From Variovorax sp. DXTD-1 (GTDB taxonomy: Bacteria; Pseudomonadota; Gammaproteobacteria; Burkholderiales; Burkholderiaceae_C): a stretch of 64,000 nucleotides of DNA. Shown here piece by piece: positions 40,344-50,823 of this stretch (its first letter is position 1; each line of letters starts with the position of its first letter). The position numbers and the translations under genes are program-made. The stretch spans positions 87,995 through 151,994 of the forward strand of contig NZ_RWKH01000015.1 of NCBI RefSeq assembly GCF_003984625.1, read 5' to 3'. A model generated the notes under the pieces. That model worked only from the letters and a program-made list of their open reading frames with translations, was not told the DNA's origin and did not search any database.

Positions 40344-41157
40344 TGTCGCCGTTGCTGTCGGCTGAGTCGGCGAGCTTGCGGCGGCGGCGATCGTCGCGCC
40401 ACACGAACCAGGCCGCGCCCGTGACCATCAGCGCCAGGCCGTACCAGGTAATGGCATAGACGAGGTGGCTGTTGGGAAAGGCAATGACCGTCAGGCCCCC
40501 GGCGGGCCAGGAGGGCGCTGCGCCGGGCGCGCTGGGCGCGGCCTCGGCATCGACGAAGTAGGGCGCGACATGGTTCAGGCCACGCGCGGCGGCAATGGCC
40601 TGCACGTCGCGCGAGAACCAGCGGTCGGTGGCGGGATCGTTCCTGCGCAGGAAGCCGCCCTTGGGCTCGGCGATGCGCAGCAGGCCGGTCACGACGGTTT
40701 CGCCCTTGGACTCGGTGGCCGCACGCATGGCGCGGTCGCGTGCCTCGGGCGGCACGAAGCCGCGGTTGACCAGCACCGTGGTGCCGTCGGCGGCCTGCAG
40801 CGGCGTCAGCACCCAGAAGCCGGCGCCGAGCCTGGTGCTGGCCTGCACCAGGGTTTCCTTGTCGTGGAGAAAGGTGCCGGCGATGCGCAGGTGCCGGTAT
40901 TCGTCGGCGGCTGCGTTGATTTGCGGCCAGCGGTCGGGCGTGGGCGCTTCGGAGGCCGGCGTGTGCACGCGCTGCTCGACGCGGGCAATGAGATCGAGCT
41001 TCCAGGCCCTGCGCTCGACCTGCCAATTGCCGAGCGCGACAAAGCCGGCAAAGGCAAGCGCCGCGCAGACCATGAAGATCACCCGCGCGGCCGTGGAGCG
41101 CTGGTCGCCGGCCGGTTTGTTGCGGATGCTGTGGTCTGGCGGCTGGGTCGTCGTCAA
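40291..41157 (-). CDS. SURF1 family protein
   Basis: A membrane protein that helps insert haem into terminal oxidases. It has two membrane helices, AARVIFMVCAALAFAGFVAL near the N-terminus and YAITWYGLALMVTGAAWFVW near the C-terminus. The periplasmic part has GNWQVERRAWK, VRVEQRVHT-like loops, TPLQAADGTTVLVNRGFVPP and IAFPNSHLVYAITWYGLA. The TTG at 41157 overlaps the cyoD stop by 4 bases; the frame is open to 41286 but lies inside cyoD. SURF1 usually serves aa3 or caa3 oxidases, yet here it follows a bo3-type operon, an arrangement seen in Burkholderiales. Confidence 0.86.
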   Translation of the reverse strand: MTTTQPPDHSIRNKPAGDQRSTAARVIFMVCAALAFAGFVALGNWQVERRAWKLDLIARVEQRVHTPASEAPTPDRWPQINAAADEYRHLRIAGTFLHDKETLVQASTRLGAGFWVLTPLQAADGTTVLVNRGFVPPEARDRAMRAATESKGETVVTGLLRIAEPKGGFLRRNDPATDRWFSRDVQAIAAARGLNHVAPYFVDAEAAPSAPGAAPSWPAGGLTVIAFPNSHLVYAITWYGLALMVTGAAWFVWRDDRRRRKLADSADSNGDNASHADGRTRQDGRRPD

Positions 41158-41576
41158 GGCATGTTCTTCATGTCGTGCACCGACATCGGCATCATGTTGG
41201 CGTTCATGTGGTACATGACCCAGAGCGAGCCGGCCAGCGTGATGACGACGAGCACGATGGTGAAGATCAGCGCCAGCATGTTCCACCCGCTCTCGGACTT
41301 GGCGTCCATGTGCAGGAAGTAGATCATGTGGACCACGATCTGCACCGCGGCAAAGCCGAGGATGACGAGCGAGGTGGTGTGCGTGTTGGAGAGCACGTTG
41401 CCCATCACGAGCCAGAACGGAATCGCGGTCAGGATCACGGCCAGCACGAAGCCGGTCATGTAGCCCTTGAAGGTGCTGTGGCTCACGGGACCGTCGTCGT
41501 GATGGTCGTCGTGGGCATCGTGCGCGCCATGCGCGGTGTGGCCGTGCGCTGCGGTTTCAGTGTGGGCGGTGCTCAT
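41154..41576 (-). CDS. cyoD: Cytochrome o ubiquinol oxidase subunit IV
   Basis: A 140-residue membrane subunit. The N-terminal stretch is rich in His and Asp ([18 protein letters not shown]), and three helices follow: [40 protein letters not shown] and [20 protein letters not shown]. The HMIYFLHM core is the CyoD hallmark. The ATG at 41576 overlaps the cyoC stop (ATGA). It helps assemble the CuB site in E. coli. Confidence 0.92.
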   Translation of the reverse strand: MSTAHTETAAHGHTAHGAHDAHDDHHDDGPVSHSTFKGYMTGFVLAVILTAIPFWLVMGNVLSNTHTTSLVILGFAAVQIVVHMIYFLHMDAKSESGWNMLALIFTIVLVVITLAGSLWVMYHMNANMMPMSVHDMKNMP

Positions 41577-42238
41577 GCCATCGATCCCATCAGATAGACG
41601 AAGGTGAAGACGCCGATCCAGACCACGTCCAGGAAGTGCCAGAACATCGAAAGGCACATCAGGCGGCGGCGGTTGGCGGCGGTGAAGCCGTGCTTGGGCA
41701 GCTGGAACATCAGCACGACGAGCCAGATGATGCCGAAGGTCACGTGCAGGCCGTGGGTGCCGACCAGCGCGAAGAACGACGACAGGAATGCGCTGCGCTG
41801 CGGGCCCGCGCCTTCATGGATGAGGTGCGCGAACTCGTAGATCTCCAGGCCGATGAAGCCCGCGCCCAGCAGGCCCGTAATGGCCAGCCACGCCAGCGTG
41901 CCGCCCATGCGCTTCTTCTGCATCTCGAGCATCGAGAAACCGTAGGTAATGGAAGACAGCAGCAGCAGCGAGGTGTTGACGGCCACCAGCGGCAGGTCGA
42001 ACAGGTCGGCGCCCGAGGGGCCGGCCGCGTAGCTGCGGCCCAGCACGCCGTACACAGCGAACAGGCACGCGAAGATGAGGCAGTCGCTCATCAGGTAGAG
42101 CCAGAACCCGAGCAGCGTGCCGTTCTCTGGGTGGTGGTCGTTGCCGACGTGGAACAGCTCGAACACGGGCGGCTTGCCCGTCTGGTCGCTGTGGGCGTGG
42201 CCGGCCGCGGGGGAGTGGAGGGCGGTGGTATCAGACAT
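41573..42238 (-). CDS. cyoC: Cytochrome o ubiquinol oxidase subunit III
   Basis: A 221-residue subunit with five membrane helices, among them [58 protein letters not shown] and [18 protein letters not shown]. The [10 protein letters not shown] and WHFLDVVW motifs are the haem-copper oxidase subunit III signature. It has a His-rich start typical of CyoC. Its start overlaps the cyoB end by 8 bp and its stop overlaps cyoD by 4. Confidence 0.94.
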   Translation of the reverse strand: MSDTTALHSPAAGHAHSDQTGKPPVFELFHVGNDHHPENGTLLGFWLYLMSDCLIFACLFAVYGVLGRSYAAGPSGADLFDLPLVAVNTSLLLLSSITYGFSMLEMQKKRMGGTLAWLAITGLLGAGFIGLEIYEFAHLIHEGAGPQRSAFLSSFFALVGTHGLHVTFGIIWLVVLMFQLPKHGFTAANRRRLMCLSMFWHFLDVVWIGVFTFVYLMGSMA

Positions 42239-44243
42239 GGGCTGCTGCCAGGAGGCGCGTGCGTTCGGCTTCGGTACGGACGACGTCTTCCGCGGGAATG
42301 TAGTAGTCGCGCTTGTAGTTGAAGGTGTGGATGATCACAGCGGCCAGCATGGCGACAAAGCCGATGCCCGCCACGAGCCACATCTGCCAGATCAGCGCAA
42401 AGCCGCAGACGGCCGCCAGTGCCGCGATGATGAAGCCGGCGCTGGTGTTCTTGGGCATGTGGATGGGCGTGAAGCCTTCGAGCGGGCGGGCATAGCCGCG
42501 GCGCTTCATGTCGGTCCAGGCGTCGTTGTCATGAATGCGCGGCGTGAACGCGAAGTTGTAGGCCGGCGGCGGCGACGAGGTCGACCATTCGAGCGTGCGG
42601 CCGTTCCACGGGTCGCCCGTGGTGTCGCGCAGCGAATCGCGGCGCACGAAGCTCACCACCAGCTGGATGAGGAAGGACGCAATGCCCAGCGCGATCAGCA
42701 CCGCGCCGAAGGCCGCCACCTGGAACCAGAACTGCAGCGACATGTCCTGGAAGTGGCTCATGCGGCGGGTGACGCCCATCAGGCCCAGCACATACAGCGG
42801 CATGAACGCGACCCAGAAGCCCACGAGCCAGAACCAGAACGAGCACTTGCCCCAGAACGGATCGAGCTTGTAGCCGAAGGCCTTCGGGAACCAGTAGGTG
42901 ATGCCTGCCAGCATGCCGAACAGCACGCCGCCGATGATCACGTTGTGGAAGTGGGCGATCAGGAACAGGCTGTTGTGCAGCACGAAGTCGGCCGGAGGCA
43001 CCGCGAGCAGCACGCCCGTCATGCCGCCGATCACGAAGGTGACCATGAAGCCGACGGTCCACATCATGGGCAGCTCGAAGCGGATGCGGCCGCGGTACAT
43101 GGTGAAGAGCCAGTTGAAGATCTTCGCGCCCGTCGGAATCGAGATGATCATCGTCGTGATGCCGAAGAACGAGTTCACGCTGGCGCCGGAGCCCATGGTG
43201 AAGAAGTGGTGCAGCCAGACGAGGTACGACAGGATGGTGATCACGATGGTGGCGTACACCATCGAGGCGTAGCCGAAGAGGCGCTTGCCGCTGAAGGTGG
43301 ACACCACTTCGGAGAAGATGCCGAAGGCCGGCAGGATGAGGATGTACACCTCGGGGTGGCCCCAGATCCAGATCAGGTTCACGTACATCATGGCGTTGCC
43401 GCCGAGATCGTTCGTGAAGAAGTTGGTGCCGGCATAGCGGTCGAGCGACAGCAGCGCGAGCACGGCGGTGAGCACCGGGAAGGCGGCCACGATGAGCACG
43501 TTGGTGCACAGGGCGGTCCAGGTGAACACCGGCATCTTCATCATGGTCATGCCCGGCGCGCGCATCTTCACGATGGTGGCCAGCAGGTTGACCCCCGAGA
43601 GCAGGGTACCTACCCCCGCTATCTGCAGCGACCATATGTAGTAGTCGACCCCCACGTCGGGGCTGAACAGAATGCCCGACAGCGGCGGGTAGGCCAGCCA
43701 CCCGGTCTTGGCGAACTCGCCCACGAAGAGCGACGCCATCACCAGGCCGGCGCCGAAGGTGGTCATCCAGAAGCTGAAGTTGTTCAGGAACGGAAAAGCC
43801 ACGTCGCGCGCGCCTATCTGCAGCGGCACCACGAAGTTCATCAGGCCCGTGACCAGCGGCATGGCCACGAAGAAGATCATGATCACGCCGTGCGCGGTGA
43901 AGATCTGGTCGTAGTGGTGCGGCGGCAGGAAGCCGGCGTTGTCGCCGAAGGCCACGGCCTGCTGGGCCCGCATCATGAGTGCGTCGGCAAAGCCGCGCAG
44001 CAGCATGACAAGGCCGAGCACGATGTACATGATGCCGATCTTCTTGTGGTCGATGCTGGTGATCCAGTCGCGCCACAGGGTGCCCCAGAGCTTGAAGTAA
44101 GTGACGGCGCCCAGGATGGCAAGGCCGCCCAGCACCACGGCCGCAAAGGTCGCCAGCAGAATGGGCTCGTGGTAGGGAATCGCCTCCCACGTGAGGCGGC
44201 CGAAGACAAGCTTCGTCAGGTCAAGGTTTTCGAGCATCGTCAT
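42231..44243 (-). CDS. cyoB: Cytochrome o ubiquinol oxidase subunit I
   Basis: The catalytic subunit, which reduces O2 with electrons from quinol and pumps protons. It has about 15 helices in 670 residues. The low-spin haem ligand His is in [11 protein letters not shown], the CuB histidine and cross-linked Tyr are in [14 protein letters not shown], and the CuB His-His pair is in [12 protein letters not shown]. The high-spin haem and second low-spin ligands are in [13 protein letters not shown]. The ATG at 44243 overlaps the cyoA stop by 4 bases. Length and motifs match E. coli CyoB (663 aa). No cyoE haem O synthase gene is present in this window. Confidence 0.96.
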   Translation of the reverse strand: MTMLENLDLTKLVFGRLTWEAIPYHEPILLATFAAVVLGGLAILGAVTYFKLWGTLWRDWITSIDHKKIGIMYIVLGLVMLLRGFADALMMRAQQAVAFGDNAGFLPPHHYDQIFTAHGVIMIFFVAMPLVTGLMNFVVPLQIGARDVAFPFLNNFSFWMTTFGAGLVMASLFVGEFAKTGWLAYPPLSGILFSPDVGVDYYIWSLQIAGVGTLLSGVNLLATIVKMRAPGMTMMKMPVFTWTALCTNVLIVAAFPVLTAVLALLSLDRYAGTNFFTNDLGGNAMMYVNLIWIWGHPEVYILILPAFGIFSEVVSTFSGKRLFGYASMVYATIVITILSYLVWLHHFFTMGSGASVNSFFGITTMIISIPTGAKIFNWLFTMYRGRIRFELPMMWTVGFMVTFVIGGMTGVLLAVPPADFVLHNSLFLIAHFHNVIIGGVLFGMLAGITYWFPKAFGYKLDPFWGKCSFWFWLVGFWVAFMPLYVLGLMGVTRRMSHFQDMSLQFWFQVAAFGAVLIALGIASFLIQLVVSFVRRDSLRDTTGDPWNGRTLEWSTSSPPPAYNFAFTPRIHDNDAWTDMKRRGYARPLEGFTPIHMPKNTSAGFIIAALAAVCGFALIWQMWLVAGIGFVAMLAAVIIHTFNYKRDYYIPAEDVVRTEAERTRLLAAAHV

Positions 44244-45268
44244 TCTTCGGTGGTGCACATCGCCGTGACGTACTTGCGCCTTGGCGAATTGATGAGGGTG
44301 TCAGCCTGCCAGGCCTGCATGGTGGCAATGTTGAACGCGCCGGGCTTGCCCAGCCCGCCGTTCGCGTCGATGGCCATCATTTCCTTCATGCACATCTTGT
44401 TGCGGTCCACGCAGAGGTTGAGGATGGCGTCGTACAGGTCCGGCGCAACCGTGGCGTAGTGCCGCACCGGCTCGCGCTCGCTCGGCACTTCGAGCTTCTT
44501 GTACTGCTCGCGCGTGAGTTCGCCATCCTTGCCCGCCTTGACCTTCTGCACCCACTGGTCGAAGTCGGTGTTGCTCAGGCCGTGGAACTTGAAGCGCATG
44601 CCCGAGAAGCCGGCGCCGCTGTAGTTGGCCGAGAAGCCCTCGAACTCGCCGGGCTTGTTGATGACCGCGTGAAGCTTGGTCTCCATGCCCGGCATGGCGT
44701 AGATCTGGCCGGCCAGCGCGGGAATGAAGAAGGAGTTCATCACCGAGGAGGCAGTGATCTTGAAAGTGATCGGCCGGTCGACCGGCGCGGCCATTTCGTT
44801 CACCGTGGCAAAACCCTGCTCGGGGTAGATGAAGAGCCACTTCCAGTCGAGCGCCACCACTTCGACCACCAGCGGCTTGGCTTCGGCGGGAATCGGGCGC
44901 TCGGCGTCGAGCCGGCTCAGCGGCCGGTACGGGTCGAGCGTGTGCGTGCTGATCCAGGTGATGGCGCCCAGCGCGATGATGATCAGGAGCGGCGCGCCCC
45001 AGATCGCCAGTTCGAGCTGGGTGGAGTGGTCCCAGTCGGGGCTGTAGTCGGCCTCCTTGTTCGACTGGCGATAGCGCCACGCAAAGAAGAGCGTCAGCGC
45101 GATCACCGGAACGATGATGATCAGCATCAGCACGGTCGAGACGACGATGAGTCGCCCCTGCTGATTGGCGATGTCGCCGGAAGGATTCATGAGCACCGTG
45201 TTGCAGCCTGCCAGCAAGGCAAGGGGAAGCAACAGGGACCATCGCCGAAGAGTTTTGAGGGTGGGCAT
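44240..45268 (-). CDS. cyoA: Cytochrome o ubiquinol oxidase subunit II
   Basis: A lipoprotein with signal [11 protein letters not shown] near residue 22, then a two-helix membrane part ([20 protein letters not shown] and [20 protein letters not shown]). A cupredoxin-like periplasmic domain follows, [20 protein letters not shown], whose CuA ligands are absent as expected for a quinol oxidase. The start [18 protein letters not shown] at 45268 gives a 342-residue protein. The C-terminal [13 protein letters not shown] and MCTTEE carry cysteines. First gene of the cyo operon, with a 177-bp divergent gap to the MHS transporter. Confidence 0.95.
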   Translation of the reverse strand: MPTLKTLRRWSLLLPLALLAGCNTVLMNPSGDIANQQGRLIVVSTVLMLIIIVPVIALTLFFAWRYRQSNKEADYSPDWDHSTQLELAIWGAPLLIIIALGAITWISTHTLDPYRPLSRLDAERPIPAEAKPLVVEVVALDWKWLFIYPEQGFATVNEMAAPVDRPITFKITASSVMNSFFIPALAGQIYAMPGMETKLHAVINKPGEFEGFSANYSGAGFSGMRFKFHGLSNTDFDQWVQKVKAGKDGELTREQYKKLEVPSEREPVRHYATVAPDLYDAILNLCVDRNKMCMKEMMAIDANGGLGKPGAFNIATMQAWQADTLINSPRRKYVTAMCTTEE

Positions 45269-45339
45269 GCCGGAAGAAAGAAGTGCAGGGGCTGCGCAAA
45301 GAACCCACAATCTACGACCAAAGGTTGCGCCCGCCTATT

Positions 45340-45352
45340 GGACGTTTTGTCC
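45340..45352. promoter_or_regulatory. Inverted repeat in the cyoA / transporter gap
   Basis: GGAC-GTTTT-GTCC is a perfect 4-bp inverted repeat, extended by an imperfect TAT/ATA pair, in the 177-bp gap between the divergent cyoA and MHS-transporter genes. It might be an operator for either gene. The arms are short, so chance cannot be excluded. Confidence 0.25.
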
Positions 45353-45445
45353 TATGGCGGGAATCTTCATTCGGTGAGACGCTTGGAGCCTCTGTTCAAT
45401 GGCCTACCTTTGTCACTGCACGTGACACCCGGATTACAAAACGCA

Positions 45446-46786
45446 ATGACGACGACGTCCAGCATCCTTCCGCAAGGCGCACCGCCGGTGCCGAACACGT
45501 CCGAAAACGACGCCCGGCAGGGCGACGGGCATTCCCATATCGCGCCGGGCGAGATCGCCGTCGGCGTGATCATCGGGCGGGCATCGGAGTACTTCGATTT
45601 CTTCGTCTACGGCATCGCCTCGGTGCTGGTATTTCCGGCGGTTTTCTTTCCGTTCGAAGCGCGCCTCGAGGGAACCCTCTATGCCTTTGTGGTTTTTTCG
45701 TTCGCCTTCATTGCGCGGCCGTTCGGAACCGTCATTTCAATGGCCATCCAGAGGCGGTTCGGGCGAGAGGCCAAGCTGACCATCGCGCTGTTCCTGCTGG
45801 GAACCTCCACCGCGGGCATCGCCTTCTTGCCGGGGTACGCGAGCATCGGGTTCACATCCATCGTGCTGCTGTCGGTGTTCCGCTTTGCACAGGGCCTGGC
45901 GCTCGGCGGCTCGTGGGACGGGCTACCGTCGCTGCTGGCGCTGAATGCGCCGCAGAACCGCCGCGGCTGGTACGCCATGCTCGGCCAGCTGGGCGCACCG
46001 CTCGGCTTCTTTGTGGCCAGCGCACTTTTTGCCTATCTCTACGGCAGCCTGGCGCTCAAGGACTTTCTCGATTGGGGCTGGCGCTACACCTTCTATGTTG
46101 CGTTCGCGATCAACGTGGTGGCACTGTTCGCGCGTCTGCGGCTGGTGGCCACCGAAGAGTATTCGCGGCTGCTCGAAGAGCGCGAGCTGCAGCCCACCAG
46201 CGTGGTCGAGCTGACCCGCTCGCAAGGCGCCAACCTGCTGATCGGCGCGTTCGCCGCGCTGGCCAGCTATGCGCTGTTCCACCTGGTCACGGTGTTCCCG
46301 CTGTCGTGGATCACGCTGTATTCGGACCAGTCGATCACCGAATTCCTGGTGGTGCAGATGATCGGCGCGGTTCTCTGCGCCGGCGGCATGGTGGCCTCGG
46401 GCCTGATTGCCGACCGCGTCGGGCGCCGTTTCACGCTGGGCGGCCTGGCCGGGATGATTGCGGTGTTCAGCGGCTTTGCGCCCACGCTGCTCGACGGCGG
46501 CCATATCGGGCAGGACATCTTCATTCTGCTGGGCTTCGTGTTGCTGGGGCTCTCGTACGGCCAGGCGGCCGGCGCGGTGACGTCGAACTTCGAGCCCAAG
46601 TACCGCTACACCGGCGCCGCGCTCACGGCCGACCTGGCGTGGCTCATCGGTGCGGCCTTTGCGCCGCTGGTGGCGCTGGGGCTGTCGGCGAATTTCGGGC
46701 TGGCGTATGTCAGCGTCTATCTGCTGTCGGGTGCGGTCGGCACGCTGGCGGCCCTGGGTTTGAACCGGGCGCTGGTGCGGGACTGA
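45446..46786 (+). CDS. MFS transporter of the metabolite:H+ symporter (MHS) type
   Basis: A 12-helix permease of 446 residues. After a polar leader of about 35 residues the chain enters EIAVGVIIGRASEYFDFFVY, the first helix with the MHS YDF-like motif. The loop 2-3 motif is AIQRRFGREAKLTIALFLLG, and RFAQGLALGGSWDGLPSLLA is the conserved helix 4. VASGLIADRVGRRFTLGGLA is the second-half loop. Substrates of the family are sugars, dicarboxylates, proline, betaine or aromatic acids; none is evident here. It is divergent from cyoA and followed by a strong terminator. Confidence 0.88.
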   Translation: MTTTSSILPQGAPPVPNTSENDARQGDGHSHIAPGEIAVGVIIGRASEYFDFFVYGIASVLVFPAVFFPFEARLEGTLYAFVVFSFAFIARPFGTVISMAIQRRFGREAKLTIALFLLGTSTAGIAFLPGYASIGFTSIVLLSVFRFAQGLALGGSWDGLPSLLALNAPQNRRGWYAMLGQLGAPLGFFVASALFAYLYGSLALKDFLDWGWRYTFYVAFAINVVALFARLRLVATEEYSRLLEERELQPTSVVELTRSQGANLLIGAFAALASYALFHLVTVFPLSWITLYSDQSITEFLVVQMIGAVLCAGGMVASGLIADRVGRRFTLGGLAGMIAVFSGFAPTLLDGGHIGQDIFILLGFVLLGLSYGQAAGAVTSNFEPKYRYTGAALTADLAWLIGAAFAPLVALGLSANFGLAYVSVYLLSGAVGTLAALGLNRALVRD

Positions 46787-46810
46787 TCACCGTCAAACGC
46801 GGGTGTTCGA

Positions 46811-46834
46811 AAAAGGGGCCGGTCGGCCCCTTTT
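46811..46834. terminator. Bidirectional-looking intrinsic terminator after the MHS transporter
   Basis: AAAAGGGGCCG-GT-CGGCCCCTTTT forms an 11-bp perfect stem with a 2-nt loop and ends in a short T-run, 25 bases after the transporter stop. The A-run on the other arm means it could also work on the minus strand, but no minus-strand gene ends nearby. Confidence 0.75.
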
Positions 46835-46877
46835 GCGTTTCGGGAGCCGTAGCGCGCGCTGGCTTAGGATTCGCCTC

Positions 46878-47567
46878 ATGTTCACCGCCGCCATCTTCGA
46901 CATGGACGGGCTGCTCATCGATTCGGAGCGGCCCATCATGGCCGCCTGGATCGAAGCCGCCCGCACGCTCGACATCGAGCTTTCGCACGCCCAGTACCTG
47001 CAATGCGTGGGGCTGGCCATGGGCGAGTCGAAGCAGATCCTTGCGGCGCTGCTCGGCGGCGCGGCCGCCTACCAGCACGCCGCATCGCAAGTGACCGCCG
47101 CGCTGCAGCTGCAGCGTGCTGACGGCGACGCCCGACCGCTCTTTCCCATCAAGCCCGGCGTGGCCGAGTTGCTCACTGCCTTGCGCGGACGCGGCACACG
47201 CTGTGCGGTTGCCTCGTCGTCCACGCGCGGTCAGATCGCGGCCTGCCTGGGCAGCCTCGACGTGCTCCATCACTTCGAGGCCTTTGCAGGCGGCGACGAG
47301 GTAGCCCGCGCCAAGCCCGATCCGGCGCTCTACCTGCTCGCGGCCGAGCGCCTTGGCGTCGACCCCGCGGAATGCGTGGCCTTCGAGGACAGCGAGAACG
47401 GTGCTAAGGCCGCGTTGGCGGCGGGCCTTCGCGTGGTGATCGTGCCGGACCTCAAGCACCCGCCTGCTGCGATCATCGAGCGGGCATTCCATGTGCTCGA
47501 CTCGCTGCACGACGCCATGGCGCATGTGCCGCTGTGGTTTCCCACGCCGGCGCAGAAGCGCGCCTGA
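46878..47567 (+). CDS. HAD-superfamily phosphatase (beta-PGM/YniC-like)
   Basis: Motif I is FDMDGLLIDSE (residues 7-17), whose first Asp is the phosphoryl acceptor. Motif II is CAVASSSTRG, motif III has Lys in ARAKPDPALYLL, and motif IV is CVAFEDSENGAKAALAAG. The helical cap lies between motifs I and II. At 229 aa it fits subfamily I phosphatases or mutases such as 2-deoxyglucose-6-phosphatase YniC. The substrate is not deducible. The start is at 46878 (MFTAAIFD); the open frame further upstream runs into the terminator. It converges with the 2OG oxygenase gene, with 9 bp between stops. Confidence 0.88.
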   Translation: MFTAAIFDMDGLLIDSERPIMAAWIEAARTLDIELSHAQYLQCVGLAMGESKQILAALLGGAAAYQHAASQVTAALQLQRADGDARPLFPIKPGVAELLTALRGRGTRCAVASSSTRGQIAACLGSLDVLHHFEAFAGGDEVARAKPDPALYLLAAERLGVDPAECVAFEDSENGAKAALAAGLRVVIVPDLKHPPAAIIERAFHVLDSLHDAMAHVPLWFPTPAQKRA

Positions 47568-47576
47568 CCTGCGGGC

Positions 47577-48581
47577 TCAGAGCACTTCGTCGCGCAGCTG
47601 CGGGAACACCTTCGACACCTTGGCGAGCAGGTAGTCGCCGTAGCGGCCGCTGAAGGCGTGCACGTTGGCGCGGTCCCAGCGCTCGGCGCTGTCGTCGCGC
47701 GCCTCTGCACCTTGCAGCCCTTCGATGCGCTGCACGCGGGCCTCGAAGTTCGGATCGAAGAACAGCGGAAACGAAAGCCGGTCACGCCCCGAGGTGTTGC
47801 GCTTCACGCGGTGTGGGGTCGATTTGTAGAGCCCGCCGGTCATGCGGTCGAGCATGTCGCCGATGTTGCAGACGAACGATCCGGCGATTGGCGGCGCATC
47901 GATCCAGCCGCCTGGCGTGTGCACAGCGAGGCCGCCGACCTCGTCCTGGTGCAGGATGGTGAGCAGGCCGTAGTCGGTGTGCTCGCCCACGCCCCATTGC
48001 ACGTCCAGGCCTTCGGGTACGGGCTGCGAGGGGTAGTTGAACAGGCGGAACAGGATCAGGGGATCGGCGGTGTAGCGCTCGGCGAAATACGCTGCGGGCA
48101 GGCCGAGGCTCAGCGCGATGCCTTCCATCAGCCGGTGGCCGAGCTGCGTGACGGCGGTCATGTACTCGAGGATGGTTTCGCGGAACCCAGGCACGTCGGG
48201 GAACAGATTCGGCCCGTGCACCGGCGTCTTCGCCTGCACCAGCGGGTGCGTGGCGGGCAGCTCGGTGCCCAGGTAGAGGCCTTCCTTCCAGTCGGGTCGG
48301 CCCGAGGTCAGCTCGCCGCCCAGCGGGAAGAAGCCGCGCCAGGCGCGCCCGCCGAGGGCCATGCGCCATTGCATCTTGGTTTCCTCGGGCAACTCGAAGA
48401 ACTTGTGGCTCAGCACTTCGAGCCGCTGCACCAGCGCCGCATCGACGCCGTGGCCCGTGGCATAGAAGAAACCGTGCGCGCGGCAGGCAGCGCCGATCTG
48501 CGCGGCCACGCCGTCGCGCTCGGGCGTGCCGGCCACGAGCGGGACGACGTCGATCACGGGGAGCGTCTGTGTGTCGGTCAT
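47577..48581 (-). CDS. Isopenicillin-N-synthase-like 2OG-Fe(II) oxygenase
   Basis: The double-stranded beta-helix carries Fe(II) ligands His and Asp in [20 protein letters not shown] and the distal His in [12 protein letters not shown]. The 2OG-binding Arg-x-Ser is in [12 protein letters not shown]. The N-terminal DIOX_N region begins [12 protein letters not shown] and has [13 protein letters not shown]. The ATG at 48581 (MTDTQTLP) is chosen; an ATG at 48596, one base after the ABC ATPase stop, is also possible. The gene follows the amino-acid importer, suggesting the enzyme acts on an imported compound. The substrate is unknown. Confidence 0.86.
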   Translation of the reverse strand: MTDTQTLPVIDVVPLVAGTPERDGVAAQIGAACRAHGFFYATGHGVDAALVQRLEVLSHKFFELPEETKMQWRMALGGRAWRGFFPLGGELTSGRPDWKEGLYLGTELPATHPLVQAKTPVHGPNLFPDVPGFRETILEYMTAVTQLGHRLMEGIALSLGLPAAYFAERYTADPLILFRLFNYPSQPVPEGLDVQWGVGEHTDYGLLTILHQDEVGGLAVHTPGGWIDAPPIAGSFVCNIGDMLDRMTGGLYKSTPHRVKRNTSGRDRLSFPLFFDPNFEARVQRIEGLQGAEARDDSAERWDRANVHAFSGRYGDYLLAKVSKVFPQLRDEVL

Positions 48582-48597
48582 GGTCGAAGAGAGCATG

Positions 48598-49337
<740 letters not shown>

Positions 49338-49341
<4 letters not shown>

Positions 49342-50060
49342 GCGGACACCTTGGGAGCCGTGGCGGGATCGGCCACGGACATGCCGCGACGCGCGAGGCG
49401 ACGCTCCAGCCAGTAGGCGAAGCGCGACAGCCCGAAGCAGAGAATGAAATAGGTCCCGCCCAGGATCAGGTAGATCTGGGCCGGTTTGGTGAACACCTGC
49501 GTGTTGATCTGCGTGGCGATGAACGACACCTCGGCCAGCCCGATGATGTAGCCGAGCGAGGTTTCCTTGATGGTCGAGACGAACTGGTTCACCAGCGAAG
49601 GCAGCATGCTGCGCAGGGCCTGCGGCAGCACCACCAGCCGCATCGCGCGGCCGTAGCCCAGGCCCAGCGCGCGGGCGGTTTCCATCTGCCCGCGCGGCAG
49701 GCCCTGGATGCCGGCGCGCACGATCTCGGCCAGGTAGGCGGCGTCGAAGATCACGAGTGCGATCAGCATGGTGGTGAACTGGTCGGTCTTCACGCCCGTG
49801 ACGCTGGGCAGGAAGAAGTAGGCCCAGAAGATCACCATCAGCAACGGCAAGCCGCGCACCACGAAGACGAAGCCCGTGACCGGCCAGCGCAGCCAGCGCC
49901 ACGGGCTCACGCGTGCGAGGCCAAGCACGATGCCCAGCGGCAGCGCGAGCACCAGGCCGCACGACGCGAGCAGCAGCGTGAGCACCAGCCCGCCCAGCGG
50001 GCCGTTCGGGTACTGCCCGATAAGAAAGTAGACCCAGTAGTCGTTGATGATTTCGAGCAT
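49338..50060 (-). CDS. Polar amino-acid ABC transporter permease 2
   Basis: A 240-residue His/Glu/Gln/Arg/opine-type permease. Helices include [20 protein letters not shown] and [20 protein letters not shown]. The EAA loop is [20 protein letters not shown], and [20 protein letters not shown] follows. It pairs with the other permease 10 bp upstream. The C-terminal tail ([12 protein letters not shown]) is cytosolic. Confidence 0.91.
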
Positions 50061-50070
50061 CTGGTGGGCC

Positions 50071-50766
50071 TCAGATGGTTCGCACGGGAAAGCGGTGGTG
50101 GTACCAGGTGGCCAGCCCGGTGATGGCGAGCGACACCGTCAGGTACGCCGCGCTCGCGAACGCGAACGACTCGAAGCTGCGGAAGGTTGCGCTCTCGACC
50201 TGCCCGGCCTGGTACATCAGCTCGGCCACGCCGATCACCGTGGCAATCGATGTGTTCTTCCAAAGGCTCAGCGTCTGCGAGATGAGCGGCGGCACCGTCA
50301 CCCGAAGCGCTTGCGGCAGCACCACCCGGCGCATGGCGCCCATGAAGCCGAAACCCAGCGCGCGGCCCGCTTCGAACTGCACCGTAGGAATCGCGCGGAT
50401 GCCGCTGCGGATGTCTTCGGCCATGAAGGCGGCCGTGTAGAGCGCCAGCGCAATGATCGCGCTGTAGGCCTCGATGTGGCCCGCGTACAGCCACTGCTTG
50501 ATGCCTTCGGGCAGCAGCTCGGGCGCGCCGAAGTACCAGAACAGCATGTGCGCGAGCAGCGGAATGTTGCGGATCGATTCCACATACGCAAAGCCGAGCC
50601 AGCGCAGCGGCGCGATGGGCGAAAGGCGCAGCAGCGCCACCACCAGCGCGATGGGCAGGGCGAACAGCAGCGAGGCCGCCAGCAGCTGCAGCGAGAGCAG
50701 CAGGCCCGCGACCAGCATGTCGTGGTACTGGCCGGTGAGCAGCAGCGAATAGTCGAACAGGGGCAT
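50071..50766 (-). CDS. Polar amino-acid ABC transporter permease 1
   Basis: The second membrane subunit of the importer, 231 aa, with RNIPLLAHMLFWYFGAPELL, the EAA loop EAGRALGFGFMGAMRRVVLP and NTSIATVIGVAELMYQAG. The start MPLFDYSLLLTGQYHDM at 50766 is preferred; the frame continues six codons upstream. It lies between the binding-protein gene (57 bp) and the other permease. The specificity (glutamate, aspartate or related) cannot be read from the permease. Confidence 0.9.
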   Translation of the reverse strand: MPLFDYSLLLTGQYHDMLVAGLLLSLQLLAASLLFALPIALVVALLRLSPIAPLRWLGFAYVESIRNIPLLAHMLFWYFGAPELLPEGIKQWLYAGHIEAYSAIIALALYTAAFMAEDIRSGIRAIPTVQFEAGRALGFGFMGAMRRVVLPQALRVTVPPLISQTLSLWKNTSIATVIGVAELMYQAGQVESATFRSFESFAFASAAYLTVSLAITGLATWYHHRFPVRTI

Positions 50767-50823
50767 GAGGGGCGACAGTATCACCGCCGCGGCGGGATTC
50801 GCTCCCTCCCTACCGTTACGAGA

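Noticed and set aside
42117..44459. 780-codon plus-strand frame opposite cyoB
   Set aside because: Low-complexity His/Glu/Val translation antisense to a canonical oxidase gene.
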